From NCBI GenBank assembly GCA_009733575.1, contig ML769385.1, positions 88,055-152,054 of the forward strand: DNA of 64,000 bases, in the 5' to 3' direction. Numbering within the stretch: the first letter of the stretch is position 1; each line of letters begins with the position of its first letter. The notes beneath the pieces are model-generated. The model saw nothing but the letters and a program-made list of their open reading frames with translations. It was not told where the DNA came from and ran no database searches. This stretch comes from Gymnopus androsaceus JB14 (taxonomy: Eukaryota > Basidiomycota > Agaricomycetes > Agaricales > Omphalotaceae). Below, in pieces: positions 48,131 through 59,356 of this stretch. The translations under genes and the position numbers were made by a program.

Positions 48131-49520
48131 TTAGCCAGAGTAGAGGAATTGCTCGCCTGGGTATCAAATATTGGTTAGCAATTTACACTAGACGAGGAAC
48201 ACGCGAAATACCTAATGCAGATGGGGAGCCGTCAGGGTTCATCAAGGTATTCAAGGGGTTAACACCCTGCATATCAAGCATGGCACCTGGTATGAAGGGC
48301 TTAAGCACAAAAACTAACGGAGCAGAGCTATAACTCTTACCGAACCAACAGTACTGCTCGACATAACTTTGCTGGTCCATCCAAGCGGTAACTTCACCCA
48401 TGAAGCTCTGGATAGTGGGCAAATCACCTTGATCATTGCCGTTGAAGTCCTGGAAAGATTTAGGCTAAGAAAAATATCTTGTTCGCGTCGTGAACACAAA
48501 CCTGGTAAGCAAACTCGGTCACCCAAAGCGGCTTGTTGAAGGTTGATGACCAAAGTTCCAGATAAGTTTGGAAAGCGCTTGCAGAAATGTCATACCAATG
48601 GAGGGCCATGAAGTCAGGCTGAAAACACAAACATCAGGCCATGAATGGACTAATTAATACAGAGTTTCCGTACGTTGCAACCCCCGTTGCATGCAGTAAA
48701 GAAGCTCTGCATCCAGGTCAATCCATTAGGGTTGGAGCTCGTGGCGGGAGAGCCAAGACGGTAGCCTTTGGCCTTGAGAGGTTCGATGTACTGAATCCAA
48801 AGAGCAGCAGCAGTTCCAGGGTCCATGTTGGACTGACCGACCTCGTTGGGTCTACGACACGTACTCAGATTGATGTAAGTTACGTATAGTGTAGTGACTT
48901 ACTCGTTGAAGCCCAAAACGGTATTAGCATAGCCTTGAACGACGGTTGAACTGAACGAATCGGCGAACGCGGGGCCCCAGAACTGGGGAACGAATGTGAA
49001 GCCGAGGGATTCTGCGTTTGAAGGACCAGACACACCCCAAGTGTAGATGCTGAATGATAAAATTAATTAGGATAGGGGTGCCAAGTGGCAAATGCTCTTA
49101 CACGTTGGTTTTGTCACTCTTGTAGTCTCCGAGGTAAGATTGATCACCGTTAGGCCAAGCAAGACAGCCTTTGGCACCACCGATGCTACCACCAGAACTG
49201 CTGGAAGAGGTAGAAGCAGAGGAAGTGGTAGCCGGTGCAGAAGTGCTGCTGGTGGTGGCAGGAGGAGTATAAGCAGCACTGGAAGAGGTCGAGGAAGAGG
49301 TCGAGGAAAAGCTCGAGCTCGAGGTGGCGGTAGGAGGCGGGCGATTCTGGCAACGTTTGCCATTAACGGTACGTCTCCGCTTCTTTGCGAGAGACTCGTG
49401 TCCGCGCATACCATCTCTACTATGATGAGTGGAAAGAGCAGTTACAGGCTCTGCGCCGAAAGAGCAAGCCATGATGGCCAAAGAAGCAAGAGCAAGCAAA
49501 TTGAGAACCTTGGACGCCAT
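48131..49520 (-). CDS. Secreted GH128 endo-beta-1,3-glucanase (Asl1-like)
   Basis: Cleaves beta-1,3-glucan of fungal walls. MASKVLNLLALASLAIMACS is a signal peptide. A Ser/Thr/Ala-rich linker (YTPPATTSSTSAPATTSSAS), likely O-glycosylated, precedes the catalytic domain, which starts KGCLAWPNGDQSYLGDY and has VYTWGVSGPSNAESLGFTFV, QFWGPAFADSF, NTVLGFNEPNEVGQSNMDPG, NPNGLTWMQSFFTACNGG, PDFMALHWYDISAS, PLWVTEFAYQ, FMGEVTAWMDQQSYVEQYCW and the end GEQFLYSG. The Glu of FNEPNE and the Glu of WVTEFA are the expected acid/base and nucleophile. Introns join without frame error. Cell-wall remodelling during growth or fruiting is a typical role, inferred here. Confidence 0.9.
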
Positions 49521-51200
49521 TTAGGAAGAGAGGGTGGGGAGAAATGAATGTTATGGCCTCGAGAACGAGGGGTTGAAGTCGTTGCGAAGAGAGGAGATGG
49601 AAGGAAAAGTTAAGCTTGAAGTTTTTGTATCCGGGCAACGTCACGTTTATGCTTGGCATGTCAGGCACGAGCGGAGTATATGCGCCGCATCAATAGACGC
49701 GCTTCATCGATCGCTCTCGAGAGTTCACTGGTGTATAAGGGTGTATATTCTTTCAGAGACTTATTTCATTGTCCAGTAGCGGCCTCGCAAAAGCTGAATA
49801 TATATATATATTATTAATGTTATTTGCAAAACCAACAAAGACCAAGACGTAAGTCAACGTATCTCCTAAAGTTCGGATACTCCAATTTCCGAGTCATTAA
49901 CCCTGTTTCAAGTCACGACCAGTTGGCTTTGTAAGTACATCGGATGATATCAACAGTCGAATATTCCAAGAAAGACGAAATTGACCACCTCCACCACAGT
50001 GTCTGATCCCGATTCCTAGCAGAAAGCGCGCCAGCATCCGCGACGACGCGAAACTAGTCAAATTCCAATACGTAGTTTCTGAAGTAAAGAAGTATTAACT
50101 ACATAGAACGTAAATATTCTTGAGTGGGAGCAAATTCGTAGGTTAAATTTTAATTACGGAAAGCCCAAATCGACAGTTTGAAGTTGCAAGTTTCTTGAGA
50201 TCGAAAGAGACACTAATCGCTTGAGGTTCGATAGGGTTTGACCCGCTGACGGTGTGACACCGACCTTGCAGCTGTTTTTTATTGGGGAAATGAAACGAGA
50301 GGTACTTGGGGGTACGGACAAGAAAGTGGGGAAAGGAGAGAGATCAGAGAGAAACCAGAACTTGAGTGCCCAAAAGAAATAGGGAGGGAAATGAGGCGGT
50401 GGGTAACACAATCAACTAGTACAATGAGCAGGAGAGAAAAGTAAGAGGAAAAGTAAGTAATGAGATAGCGAAACCCCAAAGTATACATTTTTTCATACCT
50501 AGTACAATGAGCAGGAGAGAAGAGGGAAAGGTAAGTAAAAGATATGGACTGCTGTATTGTAGGTATGCTGAAGACGGAGCTTGAAACGTCGAGGTTGAGT
50601 AATGAGATCTACCTGCAGGCAGCTGCTTTCGACCTGCGTGCACTAAGCCTTTCCACTTGTTGACCTCAGGAGGGCGGACCCATGTAAATCTGTAGGTAGG
50701 AACTGGCTTAGCGATGTACAGGGATATTCACATGCTACACTCACCTTCTGCTATTAGCCTTGCGTAAACTTTAGTTTAAGCCTGATAAATGATGCTTACT
50801 TTGAACATTCGGATTTTGGCAACAGAGAGAAGAAAACCTCGCGGAACTTGCGACTGCTGTGTCGAGTCTGGTTGGGAAACTGAAGCTCGCAGATGAAGAT
50901 GGAAATCTCTCATGTAGGCCACATAAAAGACTAATCACTTCAGCGTTTTCCATAAACAAGGGATAGGAGGGGAGTGCCTGCAAAAGGTGTCTGCATAATC
51001 AATTCCAACTAGAAGAGTGATTCTGGTTCAAGGGATTCGGAGAGAGAAATCCCTGCCAGGATACATACTCAATTAATCCTCAGCCCAAAATTAAACAATT
51101 TACCTGAGCATCCCAGGCTAAAACAACTGGTATCATTGCCCAGACAATTGAAAACTTTGGGATGAATATGTCAAATCATGAATGTGTAACTGTGTTCCCT
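49521..51200. other. Gene-poor region, left part
   Basis: No coding sequence is supported. A tatatatata run (49799-49811) and purine-rich tracts are present. The phrase ctagtacaatgagcaggaga occurs twice (about 50414 and 50499), an imperfect direct repeat with 85-bp spacing, each followed by gaa..ggaaa(g/a)gtaagtaa. The plus-strand counterpart of this composition gives proline/serine-rich but meaningless minus frames. Confidence 0.45.
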
Positions 51201-51358
51201 CATCAGCAAAACCTGTATTTTTGCTGGAGAAAACCCATTCATTTGGGACATCTCTGGAGCAAGGTACCCTATTCCAGGAAAAAATTGACAGTTTTTTTGA
51301 CAGCTGTCAAGCTCTAGATCTCTGGAGACCTCCAGCGAAAATGCAGGTTTTGCTGATG
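51201..51358. mobile_element. Foldback element, 158 bp (MITE-like)
   Basis: The two ends are imperfect inverted repeats of 28 bp: catcagcaaaacctgta at the left and tgcaggttttgctgatg at the right, continuing inward with tttttgctgga / tccagcgaaaa. A smaller inverted pair (ttgacag / ctgtcaa) lies at the centre. The structure fits a nonautonomous terminal-inverted-repeat element. Clear target-site duplications were not seen. Confidence 0.6.
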
Positions 51359-51998
51359 TCAACTGGCTTGTTGGTCCAGGACGCGGAAGGTACTATTGAT
51401 ACCCCAGTAGTGCAAAAGCGCCCAGAAGTGCATAAATCACAGTATATGGGCTGTAGCTCTTGCGGTTCCTAACGGCTGCTCTTCAAAAATTTAATGTAAG
51501 GTCTTCTACATGTTCCAAAGACATCTGTCTCCTTGATTTGAGCAAAAAGTATAAGCAAAAAATTCAGGAATTTTGAACTTGTGCGAAATCACACTTTTTT
51601 CAGGTTTGCACGAGATCCTCGATTTTTAGAGCCATAAATACTGCACATATAAGTATAAGGTTTTGACAGTAGCTTTAGTACATATATTAAACTGGTACTG
51701 CCGACCCATTAAGGTGTCCGACGGCTGGTTGTCGTTTCGCAAGCGGAAGAGGTGAAAAAGTGCAGTTTCGGGCACTGCTAAATTGCCGTTAAGCGCTCAT
51801 TGCACTTCTCTGCCATTTCGAAGGATCTCATCGGTTCCCTCTGGTATCTTTTTAAACGTCTCTTAAAAATCGCGAAAGTTGACGAGAAGACACTCTGACA
51901 TCTCAAATATGGCCTCCCAAAATCCGAGAGCCATCCGTCAAAAATTGCCAAACTTTTTCTATAGTGACATTTTTTTTGCACTTCTGGGGTAACGATAG
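51359..51998. other. Gene-poor region between two foldback elements
   Basis: Only short frames are present. T-rich and A-rich tracts dominate around 51590-51650. No feature recognised. Confidence 0.4.
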
Positions 51999-52263
51999 TA
52001 CATCGTAACTAACCAAGTATTGATTGACCGGCTTGACCGGCTTGCCAGGTTGTCCACAAGTACGTTACTGTACGTATACAGTTTTTTATGTACATATATA
52101 GTCTTTTACTGTATATAATGTACGTGGTAACCAGGTTGCGAAAAAAAAAGTGAGATAAATTGCGGCTTGTCAATTGACCTGCTTGTTTGGGTTGAACAAG
52201 CCGAAACAAGCCGAAACAAGCCGAAACAAGCCGGTCAATCAATACTTGGTTAGTTACGATGTA
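51999..52263. mobile_element. MITE, 265 bp, with long perfect terminal inverted repeats
   Basis: The left end starts tacatcgtaactaaccaag and the right end finishes cttggttagttacgatgta; the inverted match extends without mismatch for about 36 bp to accggctt / aagccggt. With the outer ta at each end the element looks inserted at a TA dinucleotide, as in Tc1/mariner-type MITEs. Inside are three 10-bp tandem units ccgaaacaag (52201-52230) next to the right repeat and a partly complementary cggcttgac pair on the left. It cannot encode a transposase. Confidence 0.8.
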
Positions 52264-53246
52264 TTCGATTGTGGATATAAACTTATTTTCATTTGTATTC
52301 ATGCCTTCTACCGAAGTTGCAGAGATGGGTCGAACTATTCAAGCCCGACCAGGATTTTCTGCGGGTGTCGACGTTGGCAGAACTTGAAAGTTGAGAGTTT
52401 GTTTTGTGTAAAGCATCAGAAAAAATTAGAACAACGCAAATCAATCCATGCTTTTGGAAATAATACATATATCGCCTGTTTTCCTCCTTTCAAATCTCAC
52501 TCCCGATTTCTTGGAGGAGGAGTTTACATTCGAGCTGAAGAGGAGAATCAATTGTCGAGCATATTCGTGGCTGAGAAATTGTTAATTACTTTGATGTCTC
52601 CCTTTGCAGATGAGTAACAGACCCTATGAGAAGTTTTTAGGTCCAAGGGCCGTTGCTATATTCGAGCCTTCCTCATGAGATAAGACAACGCCGCCAAAGT
52701 TCTTGTATACACTTGAGTTGTTGTAAAAGACCCAAGAATCCTGAATCAGCATATCAACGGGACATTCAAAACAGACCATGCTTTTCCGTAGATGGAGTGA
52801 CAGTGAGCTGCGGCATTCATATCGGGACGAGTTTTATGGAAGGCAGAAGCATAGGGGAGATTCACATGGCACACACATACATAGAACATGGATAAATCGT
52901 CCGGGCCAACCAAAACGAGCATTGATTTCGTTCAAACAGATCTGAAGCAAAGAAGGGTCAGCTACTGAAGAGCAATGGAAGGTAAAATGATGGAGAGCCT
53001 AAAATCGACAATCACACTCGGCTTGTTGAGAGAAAAACAATAAAAGAATAGAACGGTGTTGCGAAATAGGTGGAAGAAAAACTCTTAATGAAACGACCAC
53101 TGGGGTCCTCGGAGCTGAATCTTGAACTGAAGATAGAGATATCCAATATAGTCCATTGAGTGAGGAGTAGGAAGTTTAATAGAGAAGAGTGAGTATCGAT
53201 CTCATGAAGCCTTTGAGCTCCCCAGACATGGGTAAGCCTAAAAGGA
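52264..53246. other. Gene-poor region, right part
   Basis: An open plus-strand frame of about 115 codons runs on from the MITE to 52617, and a second one lies at 52653-52895 (CSVDGVTVSCGIHIGTSFME type). Neither has a good start or recognisable content; the first begins inside the MITE. No gene is called. Confidence 0.35.
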
Positions 53247-53283
53247 TACCACCTTAAGCCTCAGCCTGAGGCTTAAGGTGGTA
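53247..53283. repeat. Perfect 37-nt palindrome, 18-bp arms with a 1-nt centre
   Basis: The sequence reads taccaccttaagcctcag, one c, then the exact reverse complement of the first arm. It can form a very stable hairpin or cruciform. It lies far from any recognised gene (nearest start 870 bp away). Confidence 0.9.
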
Positions 53284-54149
53284 GGGGAATGAAAAGTGGT
53301 AAAGGGTCAAGACCTACCAAAACCACAGCCTTCCCTATCTGGAAGGTCTCTATCCCGTTCGGCGTTGCTTGATACCATTTCCCGAATTGCTGGCTGGTCG
53401 AGGATGCTATGGGATGAGGAAAAACTCCGTGAAATAGGTTGCGCGGAGGGACCTCAACTTTGAGAAAGGGTGCATATCATTGCAGAACCAGGGTCATAAC
53501 GAAGAGCGAAGGTACAAGGGAGAAAGCCATATTTTGAATGTGCAGCATTTAAAGGAAATGTTACAAGAATCAATTCGTAACCAGGTGTTCATGGCGAGAA
53601 ATAAAACTTGTGGCCTCGGTTACCGATGAAACTTGGGAATTTGAAGTCTTTCAGTGCCTCAAATTGACGATGTCACGATGAAACTTGAAGGATTTTTACC
53701 AGATAAGTACTTGGACATGGCACGCGAGAGTTTCCTAAGCGTGAGCTAGATATTGTAGCTTGAGGTATGTACGTACGAGCGACGCTGCTTCTACTAGCAT
53801 ACACAAAGCCAAGAAAGCCTTGCGGTGAGTTCTGGGTCCGGATCCCTTCGAGTAAATGCTTAATAGAGGTCACCGGTCCCGTCGTACTTGCCAGTCAGGT
53901 TGCAGGGATGAGCTGTTTGGGCTGTAGTCTGCTGTAGTGTTAAGAACCGGAATGAGTGAAACGTAAAAGACAGTTATAAGTAAAAGTATTCCGACTGACC
54001 GTGCCGCTACGGCATCTGACAGATAGATAAAAGGCTGCGGCGTGACTCTTTTTCCTCTTAACCTTTCAAGTTTCAATTCACCTAATCAGGTTCAAAGAAG
54101 AGCTCATCCACACCGTTCATCCCAAAACTCACCATTCCACTAAGCATTA
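53284..54149. other. Upstream region of the RRM gene
   Basis: No gene recognised. The last 150 bp includes a pyrimidine-rich stretch typical of fungal promoters just before the ATG. Short minus-strand frames near 53673-54076 lack support. Confidence 0.45.
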
Positions 54150-55292
54150 ATGTCTGACGCCCCCGCCGCCCAGGTTACCGAAAACGGCGCGCCTCCGGCT
54201 ACGCAAGAAGCACCTGGTTTCAAGGTACTTTTTTTTCGATTTTTTAGTGCTCGCGAGCAATATTCTTAACCAAATTCCAGGTATTCGCCGGCAACCTTGC
54301 GTACACAACTACGGATGAAGGGCTGAAGGCTTTCTTTGCGCCCGTTGAGAGCGACATGTACGTGGCATCTTTTTATGTTGCACTGCTTTGTTTTGATCTC
54401 GTGCGTCTAGTATCACTGCCCAAGTCATTTTGAGGGGCACCCGCTCTGCGGGGTACGGATTTGTCGCTTTGTCGAGCGCAGAGGCTGCTCAAAAAGCTGT
54501 CGACGCACTCGACAAGCAGCCACTCGATGGTCGTCCAGTAATTGTCGAACTGGCCAAACAGGCTGACCAGAAGGACAAGGAGAAGAAGGAGAAGAAGACC
54601 AAGAGGAGACCCGGCAGGCGAGGCAGCAAGGCTGTACCCGGGGAGGTTTCTGAAGCTGAGGCTAGCGGTGACGCTTCTAAAGCTGAAGACGCTGCTGGTA
54701 CCGGCGATGCCGAGAAGCCCAAGAAGAAGAAGAAGAAGTCTGCAGTGAGTGGCCGAATGAAACTTGTTTCGCTTTTCTAATCCTTTGTTAGCGCAAATCC
54801 AAGGCCAAGGCCGAAGGCGACGCTACTGAGGGCGACGTTACTGAAGCCGCTGCTCCTGCTACCGATGCCGCGCCCAAGAAGCCTCGTCAGCGTAAACCTC
54901 AAACTCCTCGCACTCCCCGACCTGCTGGTGAGGCTCCCAAGGGCGACGAGTCCAAGACTGTTCTGTTCGTCGCCAACCTCGGTTTTAACATTGACGACGC
55001 CGGTCTTGCTGCTCTTTTCACCGAAGCTGGAATCGCCGTCACCTCTGCTCGTATTGTCCGCAGGCGCTGGGGCCACCCCAGGCGCAGCAAGGGTTACGGT
55101 TTCGTCGATGTTGGTGGTGAAGAAGAGCAGAAGAAGGCTATCGAGGCTCTCCAAGGGAAAGAAGTGGGCGGTAGGCCCATTGCTGTCAAGATTGCTATCA
55201 ACACTCCTCACGACGAAGAGGCTGCAGAGGCTGCAGAAGCTGCCCCTCCTACTGATGTTACTGAAGCTGCTCCCGCTGCTGGGACCGCTTAG
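54150..55292 (+). CDS. RNA-binding protein with two RRM domains
   Basis: Exons join cleanly. After MSDAPAAQVTENGAPPATQE the first RRM has KVFAGNLAYTTTDEGLKAFF (RNP2-like FAGNLAY) and SAGYGFVALSSAEAAQKAVD (RNP1-like GYGFVAL). A highly charged linker with KKEKKTKRRPGRRGSK and KPKKKKKKSA follows, then the second RRM with KTVLFVANLGFNIDDAGLAA and RSKGYGFVDVGGEEEQKKAI, and an acidic Ala-rich tail. The pattern suggests a nuclear or nucleolar RNA-binding protein; the exact ortholog is not fixed. The first ATG is followed at once by the expected N-terminus. Confidence 0.85.
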
Positions 55293-55605
55293 GTCGTTCA
55301 CGTCCACTATAATCATTGCTTTGACCTTCTCGTTTCCCTGTTTTATGCTTCTTACGTTCTCCCCTTATATGACAGCGAAATGATTTGTGGATAGCTTCGG
55401 ATACCACGTCTTACTACTTTTTATCCATGTTTTAGTAGCCGTTCGTGGTTCATTTAAAGTTTATTTTAGCTAGTGTCGCTTCCTCGTTAATGATACTTGC
55501 TAGTGATTGTGATGACTTCATATGCGCTATAAGACCGATCGAGAAGCTTAGACTTCAGGACCAGAGTGCATCAAAGAAGCTGCAACTTGCTTCTGTACCT
55601 TCATC

Positions 55606-56959
55606 ATGTCCGACGAAGAAGACTATCTATCCGACAAGGTGCGGAAATTGCCCTCTGTTTTTGATGAATCTAATGGCCCTCTCTCTCTCAGTTTCTGGTC
55701 GAAACAACCGGCGCGTCATCGTCCTCAAAAACATACAGTCAGTTGCGCAAAGATGCCGAGAAGAAGGCCCAATTGAAGAATGCTCAGAACAGAACCAAAT
55801 CTCGTCGTGAGCGAGAACTAGAAGCGCGCGAGGAAGGTCTCAGCAAAAGTCTTTTAGAGAGAGCGAAAGAAGAAGAGGATGGTTCGGGTAGTAAAGGACT
55901 GTCTATTATGATGAAGATGGGATTCCTACCAGGACGATCCCTTGGTCGCCCTCTTGACGATGGATCCAACAACAATAATAATGCCTCGAAATCAGAAATA
56001 TCTACCCCGAAAGACTTGGTTGCACCCAGTAATATCGAGAATCGGCCTAGGATCGGAAATCCCCATCGCACCGAGCCATTACCGATTAGCGAATGGACTG
56101 GTATGCATGCCTACCGTTATCTCTTCCCGAGGACTGGTACTCATTTTGGTTACAGGCAAGGAAGGCATAGGAACTTCTAGGAAACGGGGTCTCTCGCCCA
56201 CTGCCGCTGAAAGAATAGCCAAGATGGCCAAGATGGCTGAAGACTCCACCAAGGAAGACTTTCGTGATCGTGCAAGGAGGGAGTACGAAGAGCGGCGTGC
56301 TGAAGGTAGACTCGGTGCGTTCCTTTCAGTTCAGGGTATTTTCTGATCTAATAACTCGTTCTTCTCTATATACATCTTAATAGGTCCCGCGCAAGGAACT
56401 TGCGCAACATTGGATGAGAAATCTGGCATTCTCGTCAGTATTCTCATTTGTGCACCGTTGATTGCCGTTGGCTTGACACTTTCTTTCTTTCTCTTCAGTT
56501 CAATGTGTTGTGGCTGAACCTTGGAAACCCCAACACATTTCCACACGGACTTACGGAAACACTAGCCCTACACACAACCCTAGACATTCACTCGAATCAT
56601 CAGGAACAACACCTAGACGACAGTAATCTCAAAACCCGACTCCAAAAGCAAATGAAATCTGATGCTCTTCGGCCGATATCTGACGAGCTTGACAGCGAGC
56701 CCATCGTTGACGACATCCCGGAATTCAGTCAAGATACCCTTCAAGAAGCAGAACAGTTTCTTCGTCTCCAGGTAGGTATGATCTAATTTTTCCAACTTAC
56801 GGACCCACTAACCATATATAGTCTCAAGATCGACTGAAACTTGTTGTTTCCTATCTGCGGGACCGATACTCTTATTGTTTCTGGTGTGGAACGCAGTATG
56901 ATGACCAGGAGGATATGGAAAGTAACTGCCCAGGTCCTGACGAAGAATCGCATGATTAG
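55606..56959 (+). CDS. G-patch domain protein 11 (GPATCH11) homolog
   Basis: Six exons join without error. MSDEEDYLSDK then FLVETTG; SQLRKDAEKKAQLKNAQNRT with a basic coiled coil; the G-patch KGLSIMMKMGFLPGRSLGRP; NRPRIGNPHRTEPLPISEWT; KRGLSPTAAERIAKMAKMAE; and the C-terminal DUF4187 domain EEAEQFLRLQ, SYLRDRYSYCFWCGTQYDDQ and CPGPDEESHD. G-patch proteins activate DEAH-box helicases in splicing or ribosome assembly; the partner here is unknown. The conserved YCFWCG pair of cysteines and the ending GPDEESHD are diagnostic of the GPATCH11 family (CENP-Y in vertebrates). Confidence 0.9.
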
Positions 56960-57534
56960 ACCGTGCTCCCTTTGTATTGCATCCTCCTTCGTGTTTGAGA
57001 TTTCTTTGTTTCATTTCTGGCGTGAAGGGCTCGGTATGTCAGGGTGAGGTCTCGTCACTGTGCCTGCTCGACGTGATGATACAGCAGGATACAGCTGATA
57101 CAGCTCGGTCAGTACGGCAATACAGTATACAAGTTTTTGGCGTGAAAGGGCTGGGTATGGCAGGGTCTGTCTCGTCACTGTGCCTGCTCGACGTGATGGT
57201 ACAGTTCGGTCAGATCCTCGCAGTACATATGACTGTATAACTTACACACACAAGGGTGATATGTACTGAGCACAAATGTTCTTGCCATGGAGACAAAGGT
57301 CCAGGGAACGATAGTACAGAAAATGATAATTGCAATCAATGGAGATGTAAGTAGCAGATGTGATTAGGAGAGTCCAAAAAAGAGCGATTAATTGTCCAAA
57401 GGAGTGGAATGATGTCGCTGGCGCATCGTAATAATATACGGCAGAAGGCAATGAGTACAACTACAGGAGATATGCATGCAGGGTATGGATGGTGAAGATT
57501 TTTCAAGTACAAGGTAGAGAAGGATATGTATCAA
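56960..57534. other. Intergenic with a 120-bp direct repeat
   Basis: Between convergent genes. Two copies of a segment starting ggcgtgaa(a)gggct and containing tctcgtcactgtgcctgctc (near 57048 and 57168) lie 120 bp apart. Each is followed by gacgtgatg(a/g)tacag. No coding role is apparent. Confidence 0.6.
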
Positions 57535-58423
57535 TCAAGCTACATGCACAATTCTATGATGCATTGCCTTCTCGCCTGCATCAGCGAACTGAGGTGGTGT
57601 GGATATTCGAATCCCAGTATGCAGACGAGAACGGCGCGATAGTATGTCGATGTCCATGTCTGGAAGCCGCTTCAAGCCGTATAGCGGCGAAGACGAGGGA
57701 TTATCGATATCGATTTCCGATTTTGGAATCAAAGGAAAGGAATCACTACTCGCAGAACGAGGAAGGAAAGGGGGCAGTGTGGGGATAGTGAACGGCTTTG
57801 AGAATTCCCGAGAGTCATCGGATTCTCGAGGAAATGAAGGGGAAGATGGAGACGTCCCTGGCGTCTTGCGGCGGACGTAGGTTGAAATTGGGGTAGTCGC
57901 TGATAAATCAGTCGAGGACCCAAAGACATTTACAATGAGCTTGTTTGAAGCTCGTTTCCGCGTTCTTGGTGAGGAGGATCGAAGAGTAGGTGAACAAGAA
58001 CTGGACTAGTGAATGTTAGCTGCTTGGCAAAGCGACAATGTAGTACATTACTCACTCGTTCAGACATACTATCCATGTCTGAAGATGATGATGAGGAGAC
58101 AGAGGATACACTGCCGCGGCGTCTCTCACAAATCTAGAAAAAAACACTATTAGGCAAACTCGATTTCGATTCAAGGCAAGTAAACGTACAAATGTGGAGG
58201 AATACGGAGAGTATCGAGCTGTTCGAGCTCGAGAAGCTTGGTCGCGTAAAGACGGGCTAGATTTTGATCTGAGAGATGGCACAGGTAGGTTTAGCATTTT
58301 GGGAGACAGTGTAGGCGAAGAGCTGGTCGATGATGAGGGGACACCGTCTTGCTTAGGCTGTTCAGCCTTGGCGTTGATACCCAAGGTTGCCATGAGTTCC
58401 ACGAATGAAGGGAGTGTGGTCAT
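57535..58423 (-). CDS. Ser-rich disordered protein, function unknown
   Basis: The start MTTLPSFVELMATLGINAKA is followed by a Ser/Pro-rich stretch, then exons with ICERRRGSVSSVSSSSSDMD, SCSPTLRSSSPRTRKRASNK with LIVNVFGSSTDLSATTPIST, and FTIPTLPPFLPRSASSDSFP with LIPKSEIDIDNPSSSPLYG. The last part reads LSRRSRLHTGIRISTPPQFA and ends RIVHVA. Low complexity with SP and RRxS sites suggests a heavily phosphorylated regulator. The short conserved N-terminus probably marks a fungal family. Function unknown. Exons join in frame. Confidence 0.65.
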
Positions 58424-59356
58424 TTCGAGATTAAAAGGTACCCGAAGATTTATGCATACAGCTGGGGAAGCAAGTGGGCTTCATTCCTGAGTTGTACCTG
58501 GCTATATACTGCCCCCCAGGATAGGTAGCTCCCTTAGAAACGAGGTCCACGGCAACATGTTGAAGTCCAACAGAGTGTTCCTTGGTCACAGACGCCATAG
58601 GAAAGTAATCAATAACGGTCGGCAAGGAGATCCTGTTGGAGATCATTCAGACCGTTTATTCTGGCATAGTACAGATTTGCATACATAGCGCTTCCAACGA
58701 AACCATCCCGTAGTTCTCGCAGGCGATTCTGATCAAAGGACTTGAAAGAGAAGAGCGCAAACGATTGCAACTGTATCTACAAATATGTAGCCGAGAATTT
58801 ATACAAAAGAGAGCTGTTCACTACTGAATCGATGGAAACACACAAAGTGCGAATGCGGTCTTGTAAAAACCGGACCCGAACCGCAGTTCTCATCCCCACC
58901 TAGTAAACCGTTGAGCGCTGAACGTTGCTAGCTATGGCGTTCAGTGCCGCTGCAACAACTCTTCCCGCCAGCTACCAGCAGCTACTCCACTGTCAAGTGG
59001 ACTCGACGCACTGCCATTGAAAGAGAAACTCCAATTTGGAACCACATACAACGACCGAAAGAAGACATTCCGAAGGACAAGCAATAGAGAAGCGGGAGTC
59101 CAGAACGAAGTACTACCTTGAGTCGGAGTACAGTGGAGACCGATAAAGAATCGCCCCTCCATATCGACGAACACTACCACCAATCATACGACAATCATCA
59201 TAATGATCCACGTCGAGGCTTGGATGGTTGACAGTCTCTCAACCGGCGGGTTGCGCTGGCTGAATCACAAGTAAAGATGACTTCAATGAGCCCACACTTG
59301 AAGATTGACATTGGTTGTTGCCAGTCTTAAATAGACACAACAGATGAAGACATCAG
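58424..59356. other. Intergenic, no gene recognised
   Basis: Only scattered short frames. It includes upstream sequence of the Ser-rich gene and downstream sequence of the DUF6593-like gene. Nothing else is supported. Confidence 0.5.

Noticed and set aside
50154..50643. Minus-strand frames rich in Pro, Ser and Leu
   Set aside because: They come from purine-rich repetitive DNA and lack starts, splice structure or homology.
52174..52617. Plus-strand frame of 147 codons
   Set aside because: It begins inside the MITE and has no recognisable family; chance extension is more likely.
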